From: Martelella alba
GTDB taxonomy: Bacteria; Pseudomonadota; Alphaproteobacteria; Rhizobiales; Rhizobiaceae
Reading direction: 5' to 3'
DNA: 64,000 nt
Assembly: GCF_006516955.1 (NCBI RefSeq)
Contig: NZ_VHLG01000003.1
Span: forward strand, 372,001 to 436,000
Numbering within the stretch: position 1 is the stretch's first letter; each line of letters opens with the position of its first letter. A program made the translations under genes and the position numbers. Below, piece after piece: positions 42,665 to 50,376 of this stretch. Under the pieces are notes generated by a model that ran no database searches, was not told the DNA's origin, and was given only the letters and a program-made list of their open reading frames with translations.

Positions 42665-43351
42665 TCAGTCTTTCGACCGGCTTTTGCCGGGCGGCGTTGC
42701 GTCAGTGACCGGCGTTGCACCTTGATCCGCATGCGCCTGAAGGCTTCCGGCCGCTGCGCCTCGCAATGGATCCGCGCTTCTCTCCCGGTCAGCTCCGCCC
42801 GTCCGGTTTTCATGTGGCGGGCGGCAGGGCGCAGATGTTGCACGCTGCGCTGGCGCGCAATTTGATCTTTTCGGCTCCGACCCGCGTTCCGCCATTATGT
42901 TTTCGCCACTTGATCCTGCCAATCGCCGCTTCGTTCCGGGCTGAATGGGCCGTCCATCTGTTCGCTGCGGTTCAGGCCGTGACGGCTGCCGCTGAGCGGC
43001 ATTGCTGCCAGCCGGGACCGGCGGGCCAGGCTGGTGGTCCGATGCACTGGTCTGTTGCTGCTCTCTGCGGCCAAGTGTTGCCTCAACCCGTGAGATCAAC
43101 TGATTGGTGATGATCAGTTCGCTATAGACACATACCTGCATGATCAGGTTCTGCTGCCGCAGAAGTCTGTTTTCTCTCTGCAGATTTTCATTCTGCCGCC
43201 GCAGCCTGTCGGCTTCCACTTGTGCCACCGAGGCAATTTCCTGTCGCTCGGCCCATCGCCTGACCTGATCCCAGCCATGCTGTTCCAAGACCGGTGGCCT
43301 GCTGTTATGGCCGGGAGGCGGCCTTTGCGAATAGTGGGTGCTGGTGATCAT
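42665..43351 (-). CDS. Coiled-coil protein with disordered tail, unknown function
   Basis: A 228-residue ORF. Residues about 20-100 look like a coiled coil (WAERQEIASVAQVEADRLRR and ENLQRENRLLRQQN), and the rest is Gln/Pro/Arg-rich and probably disordered. The N terminus has a PPPGHNSRPPVL stretch. The start is taken at the ATG 43351 because AAAAGGGATGGGC gives a ribosome site; ATG 43357 and a TTG at 43378 are alternatives. The low-complexity tail overlaps open frames on the other strand, so the C-terminal half is less certain than the N-terminal half. No function can be suggested. Confidence 0.6.
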   Translation of the reverse strand: MITSTHYSQRPPPGHNSRPPVLEQHGWDQVRRWAERQEIASVAQVEADRLRRQNENLQRENRLLRQQNLIMQVCVYSELIITNQLISRVEATLGRREQQQTSASDHQPGPPVPAGSNAAQRQPSRPEPQRTDGRPIQPGTKRRLAGSSGENIMAERGSEPKRSNCAPAQRATSAPCRPPHENRTGGADRERSADPLRGAAAGSLQAHADQGATPVTDATPPGKSRSKD

Positions 43352-43493
43352 GCCCATCCCTTTTTCTTGAAAGTTCAAGCATAATCATTGCGAAGGACGA
43401 TAAAAAAATCAGTTTTCGTGAAGGCTTGCCCGTCCGGGTGGTTGGACATGAGAAAGGGTAAGGGGTGGTGGCTTGGCTGTTGCCGGCGTGGTC

Positions 43494-43976
43494 TCAGGCG
43501 GCAAGAGCTGCCTTGATGTCGTCTTCAATCTCTTCCGGCTTGACGGTCGGGGCGTAGCGTTTCAGCGGTTCGCCATCCTTGCCCACCAGGAACTTGGTGA
43601 AGTTCCACTTGATCATGCCGGACCCCAGAAAGCCGGGCTTGTCCTTCTTCAGATCGGCGTAGAGCGGGTGGGCTTTGTCGCCATTGACATCGATCTTGGA
43701 GAACATCGGGAAATCGACGTTGAAGCTGGTCTTGCAGAAATCAGCGATCTCTTGGTCGCTGCCCGGCTCCTGGCCGCCAAACTGGTTGCAGGGAAATCCG
43801 AGAACGACAAGACCCTGTTCGCCATATCGGCGATAGAGCGCTTCCAAACCCTCATATTGCGGGGTGAAACCGCAGCCGCTGGCCGTGTTGACGATGAGGA
43901 GGACCTTGCCCTCATAGGTGCTGAGGCTGATCGTCTCGCCGGTGATGCCCACTGCCTCGAAATCATAGACGCTCAT
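43494..43976 (-). CDS. Glutathione peroxidase family (thiol peroxidase)
   Basis: A 160-residue GPx-like protein with the catalytic tetrad: Cys35 in NTASGCGFTPQY, Gln69 in FPCNQFGGQEPG and Trp/Asn in KWNFTKFLV. It uses Cys rather than selenocysteine, and a second Cys near residue 81 (FCKTSF) suggests a thioredoxin-dependent two-Cys mechanism, as in most bacterial members. It reduces H2O2 and organic peroxides. The ribosome site GAGGCAGAT precedes the ATG. It lies 79 bases after ychF on the same strand. Confidence 0.94.
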   Translation of the reverse strand: MSVYDFEAVGITGETISLSTYEGKVLLIVNTASGCGFTPQYEGLEALYRRYGEQGLVVLGFPCNQFGGQEPGSDQEIADFCKTSFNVDFPMFSKIDVNGDKAHPLYADLKKDKPGFLGSGMIKWNFTKFLVGKDGEPLKRYAPTVKPEEIEDDIKAALAA

Positions 43977-44022
43977 ATCTGCCTCGCATGTCTTATTGCT
44001 GTGAGGCTCAATGTGCGTCGGA

Positions 44023-44047
44023 TGCCGCCCCCGTTCAAGGGGCGGCA
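44023..44047. terminator. Hairpin after ychF
   Basis: TGCCGCCCC / GGGGCGGCA, nine pairs with a seven-base loop, immediately downstream of the ychF stop on the minus strand. No T-run, so termination is likely but not certain. Confidence 0.5.
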
Positions 44048-44055
44048 GGCCTCGA

Positions 44056-45159
44056 TCACGTGTTGAAGCGGAAATGGATCACATCGCCATCATGGACGAC
44101 ATATTCCTTGCCTTCGTCGCGTGCCTTGCCCGCTTCCTTGGCGCCGGTTTCGCCCTTGCAGGCGACATAGTCGTCAAAGGCAATGGTGAAGGCGCGGATG
44201 AAGCCGCGTTCAAAATCGGTGTGAATAACACCTGCGGCCTGTGGGGCCTTGGTACCACGACGGATCGTCCAGGCACGGGTTTCCTTCGGGCCGACGGTGA
44301 AATAGGTGATCAGATCGAGAAGCTTGTAGCCGGCGCGGATCAGACGGTCGAGACCGGCCTCTTCAAGGCCAAGCTCCGAGAGGAACATTTCCGCCTCTTC
44401 CGCATCAAGCTGGGCCACTTCTGCCTCGATGGCAGCAGAGATGATGACCGTCTCGGCGGACTGTTTCTCGGCCATTTCTGCAACGGCTGCAGTGTGCTCA
44501 TTGCCCTTGGCCGCATCCGGTTCGGCGACATTGCAGACATAGAGTACCGGCTTGGAGGTCAGAAGGTTGAGCCCCTTGAGGATCTTGATGTCTTCCGGGT
44601 CAAGCGTGGCATTCAGGCTGCGCACCGGCTTGCCGTCTTGGAGCAGTGCCAGCGAGGCTTCCATGACCGGCAGGTTGGCGATGGCTTCCTTGTCCTTGCC
44701 GGTGGCGCGCTTGCGAGTCTGGTCGACACGGCGTTCCAGGCTTTCAAGATCCGCCAGCATCAGCTCGGTCTCGATCGTATCGGCATCGGCAACAGGGTCG
44801 ATCCGGCCTTCGACATGGGTGATATCATCATCCTCGAAGCAGCGCAGCACGTGAACCACGGCATCGACTTCGCGGATATTGGCGAGAAACTGGTTGCCGA
44901 GACCCTCTCCCTTGGACGCGCCGCGCACCAGGCCGGCAATATCAACGAAGGAGATGCGGGTCGGGATGATTTCCTTGGAGCCGGCGATCTTCGCCAGTTC
45001 GGTCATGCGCGCGTCAGGAACCGCAACTTCACCGGTATTGGGCTCGATGGTGCAGAAGGGGTAGTTGGCAGCCTGCGCCGCCGCCGTCTTGGTCAGCGCA
45101 TTGAAGAGGGTCGACTTGCCGACATTGGGAAGGCCGACGATACCGCATTTGAAGCCCAT
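44056..45159 (-). CDS. ychF: Ribosome-binding ATPase YchF (Obg-family P-loop protein)
   Basis: A 367-residue protein with G1 GLPNVGKSTLFNAL, G3 region FVDIAGLVRGASKGEGLGN and an NVAEPD segment replacing the usual NKxD, which explains why YchF prefers ATP. The C-terminal TGS domain (YFTVGPKETRAWT to HTDFERGF) is complete. The protein binds ribosomes and modulates stress responses. The usual rhizobial order is rplY-pth-ychF; here a clpS gene on the opposite strand separates pth from ychF. Confidence 0.96.
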   Translation of the reverse strand: MGFKCGIVGLPNVGKSTLFNALTKTAAAQAANYPFCTIEPNTGEVAVPDARMTELAKIAGSKEIIPTRISFVDIAGLVRGASKGEGLGNQFLANIREVDAVVHVLRCFEDDDITHVEGRIDPVADADTIETELMLADLESLERRVDQTRKRATGKDKEAIANLPVMEASLALLQDGKPVRSLNATLDPEDIKILKGLNLLTSKPVLYVCNVAEPDAAKGNEHTAAVAEMAEKQSAETVIISAAIEAEVAQLDAEEAEMFLSELGLEEAGLDRLIRAGYKLLDLITYFTVGPKETRAWTIRRGTKAPQAAGVIHTDFERGFIRAFTIAFDDYVACKGETGAKEAGKARDEGKEYVVHDGDVIHFRFNT

Positions 45160-45375
45160 GGGAATGTCTCGCAGTTATTTCAAAAGGTCTGGCCCGTGGC
45201 TATGGGCGATGTTGACGGTCAAGGTCAAGGCTTGATCGCCTTTGATTGGCTTTTCCGGGTCGCATCTTGCAAGAATGATGGCAAAAGCGCAGAATACAGA
45301 CGTTGCCTTTTGTCAATTTGCCGTGCAAAGACAGGCCGATTTCAGTTTTTCACATCCAGGAAGCAGGCTCCGGTC

Positions 45376-45687
45376 ATGAGCAATCAGGGTACCGATCTCA
45401 AGAGTGCGACCAAAAGCGCGCCGAAGATCCAGCGTCCGCGATTATACAAGGTCATTCTCGTCAATGACGATTACACGCCGCGCGAATTCGTTATCGTTGT
45501 GCTGAAGTCCGTGTTCCGTACCAGTGAGGATCAGGGATATCGCATCATGATGACCGCGCATCAGAAAGGCAGCTGTGTTGTTGCGGTCTATTCGCGCGAT
45601 ATCGCCGAGACCAAGGCCAAGGAGGCCGTGGACCTTGCCAGGGAGCTGGGCTTTCCGCTGATGTTCACGACAGAACCGGAAGAGTAA
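45376..45687 (+). CDS. clpS: Clp protease adaptor ClpS (ClpS2-like)
   Basis: A 103-residue adaptor with the ClpS core LVNDDYTPREFVIVVLKSVF and TKAKEAVDLARELGFPLMFT. It matches the second ClpS type of alphaproteobacteria, which lacks the usual M/V-rich pocket order and recognises a narrower set of N-degrons in Agrobacterium. It delivers N-end-rule substrates to ClpAP. No clpA gene is near, so it is an orphan adaptor; the clpP-like gene at 6880 is 38 kb away. The ATG at 45376 was chosen; upstream in-frame sequence is the antisense of ychF. It ends six bases from pth, convergent. Confidence 0.9.
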   Translation: MSNQGTDLKSATKSAPKIQRPRLYKVILVNDDYTPREFVIVVLKSVFRTSEDQGYRIMMTAHQKGSCVVAVYSRDIAETKAKEAVDLARELGFPLMFTTEPEE

Positions 45688-45692
45688 TCCGT

Positions 45693-46409
45693 TCAGTCGT
45701 CCTTTTTGTCGCCGAGCAATTTTTTCAGCATGTCGGCCATCGGTCCCGAGGCCGGCATTTTCTTTTGCCGGTGGTCGCGGGCCTTGTGGATATGGGACTG
45801 GGCCTTTTTGGGCTGCGGTGCAGCGGCCGGAGGGCGTGACGGTTCATTGCCGGACAGCGCCAGCTTGTTCATGAATTGCGAATCCTCGCCGCGTACCAGC
45901 ATGGCAGCATTGGCGGAAAGAGCCTCCAGCAAAGCCTCAAGCCAGTCCCGGTCGGCCTTGGCGAAATCGCCAAGCACGTGGCCGTGCACGCGCTCCTTGG
46001 AACCTGGATGGCCGATGCCGAGACGCAGGCGTCGGTAATCCGCGCCGCAATGGGCATCGATCGAACGGATACCGTTATGGCCGCCGGAGCCGCCGCCGGT
46101 CTTGATCCGTGCCTTGCCGGGGATGAGATCGAGTTCATCATAGATCACGATCAGATCGGCAGTGGTGAGCTTGTAGAAGCGCAGCGCCTCGCCGACGGCT
46201 TCACCGGAGGCATTCATATAGGTCTGCGGCTTGATCAGCAGCACCTTTTCGCCCGCCAGGGTTCCCTCGCTGATCAGCCCCTTGAATTTTTTCGACCAGG
46301 GCGAAAATCCATTCTTGTCCGAGATCGCGTCAACGGCCATGAAGCCGATATTGTGGCGGTTGCCTGCATATTGTCCGCCGGGATTGCCGAGACCTGCAAT
46401 GATGATCAT
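45693..46409 (-). CDS. pth: Peptidyl-tRNA hydrolase
   Basis: A 238-residue Pth that recycles peptidyl-tRNA. The catalytic His is in [12 protein letters not shown], with [26 protein letters not shown] and [13 protein letters not shown] as further conserved motifs. The C-terminal 45 residues beyond the normal fold are Pro/Lys-rich ([12 protein letters not shown]), as often in alphaproteobacteria. In relatives it lies right after rplY; here a 273-bp palindromic element and a GGDEF/EAL gene stand between the two. Confidence 0.95.
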   Translation of the reverse strand: MIIIAGLGNPGGQYAGNRHNIGFMAVDAISDKNGFSPWSKKFKGLISEGTLAGEKVLLIKPQTYMNASGEAVGEALRFYKLTTADLIVIYDELDLIPGKARIKTGGGSGGHNGIRSIDAHCGADYRRLRLGIGHPGSKERVHGHVLGDFAKADRDWLEALLEALSANAAMLVRGEDSQFMNKLALSGNEPSRPPAAAPQPKKAQSHIHKARDHRQKKMPASGPMADMLKKLLGDKKDD

Positions 46410-46477
46410 ATGATGATATCCTTTCGCAACTGGCCTCTTGGCGCCTAAAACAGGCGGCTGTCAAGCGCAAGCGGTGA

Positions 46478-46750
46478 TTATACCAAGAGTCGATGATTGG
46501 GACCCATATGACCGGAGCGATCTTAAAAGCCGGCTAGGCGAAAACCGCAGACGTAGCCATAGCTACGGCGAGGATTTTCAACGACGCGGGCTTTCAAGAT
46601 CGCCCGGCCCCGAAGGGGTGCGGCTGGCATGGCCACCGAGGGCGTCAAAATCCTCGTGCGATGCTCCGGCATCGCTCTGCGGTATTTTCCTACTCGGGCG
46701 ACCATGCCAGCGCGCATCATATGAGTTCTAATCATTGACTCTTGGTATTA
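46478..46750. mobile_element. MITE-like palindromic element, 273 bp
   Basis: Terminal inverted repeats of 34 bp at 46478-46511 (TTATACCAAGAGTC...) and 46717-46750 (complement of TAATACCAAGAGTC...) differ at about five positions. Inside, 46535-46587 and 46642-46692 form a second long pair (AGGATTTT...GACGC arms), so most of the element can fold into one long hairpin. It carries no transposase gene. The TA-rich ends suggest a TA target site as in IS630/Tc1 relatives. The outermost three bases are the stop codon of the next gene on the minus strand. Confidence 0.8.
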
Positions 46751-49126
46751 GTGGCTCTTGAGAATGCCGCCCGGCGCCTCGCGCTCGAGAAAGGCCAGTG
46801 TATCAGCCAGCGACATGGGGCGGGCATATAAGAAGCCCTGCGCTGACTGGATGCCGATCCGGTGTACAAGGGCGGCCTGTTCGGCGGTTTCAACCCCTTC
46901 GGCGATCATGTGACATTCCATCTTTTGCGAGATCGCGGCAATGCCCTCGATCAGGCGCTGGCTTCTGGCGCTAATCAGAGGATCGGGATCGGTGCTGGCG
47001 GTTGTGAAGGATTTGTCGATTTTAATGACGTCGACGTGAAAACGGTTCAGATAGGAAAGTGACGAAAAACCGGTGCCGAAGTCATCCAGCGCGATGATGC
47101 AGCCACTGCTGCGCAACTGTTCCAGTGCAGACCTGACCGAGGGATGGTCTTCCAAAAAGACGGCTTCGGTGATTTCGATTGTCAGCATTTCGGGCGCGAC
47201 GCCGCTTTCCTCCAGTTTCTCGCTGACGAAGTCCGCTGTTTCCGCCGTCAATTGCAGGGGGGAAAAATTGACGGCGATACGACACTGGCCAGGCGGGAGT
47301 TTTGCGGCGATCAGCGGAAAACGGGTGAGCGCCTTTTCAAGGATCTGCCGGCCGATGTCGTCGATCAACAGCGTCTCCTCCGCCACTTCAACGAAATTCC
47401 CCGGTGAGAGAATGCCTTTTTGTGGATGGCGCAGGCGCATCAGAGCTTCAAATCCGATGATCCGGCCTGTTGCAAGCGCGATAATGGGCTGGAAGAAGGG
47501 TTCGAACCAGCCATTGGCCAGGCCATCGGCAATGTCGACCTCGATCATGGCCCGCTCGCGCGCGCGCTGCAGCATATTGGGGTGGAAGAAACTCACCCCG
47601 TCGCGGCCGAGCCGTTTCTGCTGATACATGGCGAGATCGGCACGGCGCAAAAGCTCGCGCCGTGTCAGGGCATCATTCGGATAAAGCGCGATCCCGATGC
47701 TGACCGAGGTGGAGACCATGATATCACCAGCCGCAAAGTCTTCATCACAGGCGCTCAGGATCTGCGCTGCAGTTCGGCGCGCATCATCGATCACGTCCTT
47801 TCCTGCGATGACGATGGCGAATTCATCGCCTCCCAGGCGCGCGGCCAGCCGTGCCCTTGCAAAAATCGGCTCCAGGCGTGCACAAAAAGCGCGCAGAAGC
47901 TCATCGCCGGCGGAGTGGCCGTGGCTGTCATTGATACTCTTGAAGCGGTCGAGGTCGATATAGAGGCAGGCAAGTCTGGTCGTGTGGTCGGCATCAGAAA
48001 TGGCGTAGTCCAGCGCCTCTTCAAAGCCGACGCGATTGAGCAACCCTGTCAGGTAATCGGTGACGGCCTGATGCTCGATCCGTGCCTCCGAGCGGCGTAA
48101 TTCGGTGATATCGGTCATGACGCTGAGCATTTCCACGCCGCCATTAATGGTCGATACGGCGGTTTCGACGATCAGCACGTCGAGAATATCGCCATTCGCC
48201 TTGAGCAGCCGCAAAGTCGTATTCTGGGCCGGTTCACCAATCCTGTGGTTTGTAAGGCGCCGGCGATAGATATCGCGATCCGCCTCGACCACAAGCTCGG
48301 CGAAGGGGCGGCCGATGACAGCATTTCTACGATAGCCCGTGGCGACCAGCCAATAGTCGCTGACTGCGCTGATCACACCGGTCATGGTAGAGGAAAACTG
48401 CATTGCAGGTGTCAGGTTGTAGAGGTCTGATGCGCGGCGATGCGCCTGCTGGAGAAGTTGTTCTTCCTGCTCCAGCTTGTCCTGCATTTCGTTGAAGCTT
48501 CGGGCGATTTTGGCGAACTCATCATTGGAATGCGGCGTCACGCGCTGGCGATAGCCGAGCCGCCGCGTCGTTTCCATGGCGTCTGTCAGACTGCGCAAGG
48601 GGCGGATGATCAGGTGGCGGTGAATGGCAATGGAGGCGGCAAACAGCATCAATATGCCGAGAACAAAAATCGACAGTGTCAGCAATTCAGTATGGGAGAA
48701 CCCTGACAGCAGCCCCGGACGATGAAAGAAAAGCTTGAGCGCACCGATTTCTTCATAAGTCGACAGCGTTTTGTAGGCGATCGGACGGGTTAGCGAAGGG
48801 AGGCGAAGGGCTGCCTGGTCACTTAACCCCGGCTCGTTCATGCTGATTGCAATCGCACCGGTCTTGTCTGCGATGACAACACGGGCAATGTCCGGCTCGA
48901 TAATGATGCGCTGCGCGATCGTGTTCACGCTTGAGCGGTCAAAATCCCAGACGGGTTTTGCAAGTGCGAGGGCGTTCATTTCAGCAAGGCTGGCCAGCCC
49001 GGTTTCGGCCTGTTCTCTGGCACGCTGCATGGAAATGATGGTCAGGCCGCCGAGCAGAAGCAGCAATACCACTGCGAGCACGATGCTCACGAAGTTCCTG
49101 AAGCGGTTTTCGATCGAACGGATCAT
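46748..49126 (-). CDS. Membrane GGDEF/EAL protein with HAMP and PAS domains
   Basis: A 792-residue c-di-GMP enzyme. Order: TM helix (about 12-32), periplasmic sensor, second TM (about 145-168), HAMP, PAS-like domain (about 235-355), GGDEF with intact RLGGDEFAI, and EAL with FEALMRLRHP. The EAL catalytic residues are present (NFSPLQL, IEITEAVF, LDDFGTGFSS, IDKSF, AEGVETAEQA). The GGDEF domain has no RxxD inhibitory site in the usual place. Both synthesis and hydrolysis are therefore possible. It sits where rplY and pth normally join. Its TAA is inside the MITE end, so the C terminus may have been reset by that insertion. Confidence 0.92.
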   Translation of the reverse strand: MIRSIENRFRNFVSIVLAVVLLLLLGGLTIISMQRAREQAETGLASLAEMNALALAKPVWDFDRSSVNTIAQRIIIEPDIARVVIADKTGAIAISMNEPGLSDQAALRLPSLTRPIAYKTLSTYEEIGALKLFFHRPGLLSGFSHTELLTLSIFVLGILMLFAASIAIHRHLIIRPLRSLTDAMETTRRLGYRQRVTPHSNDEFAKIARSFNEMQDKLEQEEQLLQQAHRRASDLYNLTPAMQFSSTMTGVISAVSDYWLVATGYRRNAVIGRPFAELVVEADRDIYRRRLTNHRIGEPAQNTTLRLLKANGDILDVLIVETAVSTINGGVEMLSVMTDITELRRSEARIEHQAVTDYLTGLLNRVGFEEALDYAISDADHTTRLACLYIDLDRFKSINDSHGHSAGDELLRAFCARLEPIFARARLAARLGGDEFAIVIAGKDVIDDARRTAAQILSACDEDFAAGDIMVSTSVSIGIALYPNDALTRRELLRRADLAMYQQKRLGRDGVSFFHPNMLQRARERAMIEVDIADGLANGWFEPFFQPIIALATGRIIGFEALMRLRHPQKGILSPGNFVEVAEETLLIDDIGRQILEKALTRFPLIAAKLPPGQCRIAVNFSPLQLTAETADFVSEKLEESGVAPEMLTIEITEAVFLEDHPSVRSALEQLRSSGCIIALDDFGTGFSSLSYLNRFHVDVIKIDKSFTTASTDPDPLISARSQRLIEGIAAISQKMECHMIAEGVETAEQAALVHRIGIQSAQGFLYARPMSLADTLAFLEREAPGGILKSH

Positions 49127-49358
49127 CTATCACCGGCTGAAATGCGACCACGCCGGATGTGCCATGTCGCAGCGCATCCAAAGTCATTACCGGGTAATCA
49201 TGGTAGCGTTTGCGGTCAAAAGGCAAGCGAAGCCCGGTAATATTTTACGCCTGAGTTTATTTTAGAAAATGCCGGAAATTAAAGCGTGTAGCTTATGTTT
49301 AGGGTGCGTATCAAAGGTTGCCGCGGTCTGTAGCGCGTCGGTCGATACTGCGGACAAG

Positions 49359-49392
49359 CAAAAAGCCGCATGCCCAAGAGCATGCGGCTTCG
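49359..49392 (-). terminator. Terminator after rplY
   Basis: Eleven-base stem GCATGCGGCTT / AAGCCGCATGC with a six-base loop; on the minus strand it is followed by TTTTT. It lies 26 bases after the rplY stop, so the GGDEF/EAL gene downstream probably has its own promoter. Confidence 0.9.
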
Positions 49393-49417
49393 CGATAAAG
49401 AGCAGGCTCTGGTGAGC

Positions 49418-50035
49418 TTATTCTTCGGCTTCACCTTCAGCTTCTTCGGCTTCAGCAGCAACGCCGCCAGCCGGAGCTGCGATGGTCGCGATGGTGAAAT
49501 CACGATCGGTGATGACCGGGGTAACCTTTTCCGGCAGGTTGACTGCGGAAATGTGAACCGAGTCACCGGCCTTGACTGTGGCGAGGTCAACGGTGATCGA
49601 ATCGGGGATCGCATTGGCCGGGCAGAGCAGCTCGACTTCGTGACGAACAACGTTCAGAACGCCGCCGACCTTGATGCCGGGGCAGATGTCTTCGTTGACG
49701 AAGTGAACCGGAACGGCAACCGTAACCAGGCTCTTTTCAGAGACGCGCAGGAAATCGACGTGAACGACGAAATCGCGGACCGGATCAAGCTGGTAATCCT
49801 TCGGCAGAACCTGGTAGGTTTCCTTGCCGACTTCAACCGACATCATAGAGGTCATGAAGCCGCCACCGAAGATGCGCTTGCTGATCTCATTGGTCGAGAT
49901 GGCGATCGAAACAGGAGCCTGCTTGTCGCCGTAGATGACTGCAGGTGTCAGGCCATTGCGGCGCAGTTCGCGGGAGGACCCCTTACCAACCCGATCGCGC
50001 GCTTCGGCCTTGAGCACGTAAGTTTCCTTGCTCAT
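49418..50035 (-). CDS. rplY: 50S ribosomal protein L25, CTC type
   Basis: A 205-residue L25/Ctc protein that binds 5S rRNA. The N-terminal L25 domain ([20 protein letters not shown]) is followed by the TL5/CTC C-terminal domain ([18 protein letters not shown]) and an acidic Ala/Glu tail. The ATG at 50035 has AAAGGAATTGCC upstream; the frame is open 51 codons further without support. It is the first gene of what in relatives is an rplY-pth-ychF cluster. Confidence 0.96.
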   Translation of the reverse strand: MSKETYVLKAEARDRVGKGSSRELRRNGLTPAVIYGDKQAPVSIAISTNEISKRIFGGGFMTSMMSVEVGKETYQVLPKDYQLDPVRDFVVHVDFLRVSEKSLVTVAVPVHFVNEDICPGIKVGGVLNVVRHEVELLCPANAIPDSITVDLATVKAGDSVHISAVNLPEKVTPVITDRDFTIATIAAPAGGVAAEAEEAEGEAEE

Positions 50036-50376
50036 GGCAATTCCTTTCAGAGTGTATAGCGGAGTGTTCTGCGGCTTTGTCCGGGACAAGAACGCAAAAC
50101 GGAAGTACAAGACTCCCATCCGCGCTGCCTCCAAGGGTGTCTGCACGGACGCTGCTGCTATAATCCAGAAAGGGGAAATGTCAAGCACTGACGAAGAAAC
50201 GGCTGGAATCAGTCAGTCATTTATGCGATTTTTTTGAAGCAGATAACTAAAGCAGCGAAAAAAACAATGATTGCTCTGCCACAGTTGCCCGATTTGGGCA
50301 GTGGAGTCCATATTGACCCGCTTTTGGGATATGCAGTCGTGCTGCTTTTCCCGAATGTCCTTTATCGAGGTGCTGA
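50036..50376. other. Divergent intergenic region between rplY and the MHYT gene
   Basis: 341 bp holding both promoters. I find no hairpin, RNA gene or ORF I would defend. Confidence 0.4.

Noticed and set aside
44011-45687. 558-residue plus-strand frame ending in the ClpS sequence
   Set aside because: Everything before 45376 is antisense to ychF. Only the last 103 codons, from an ATG at 45376, are a gene.
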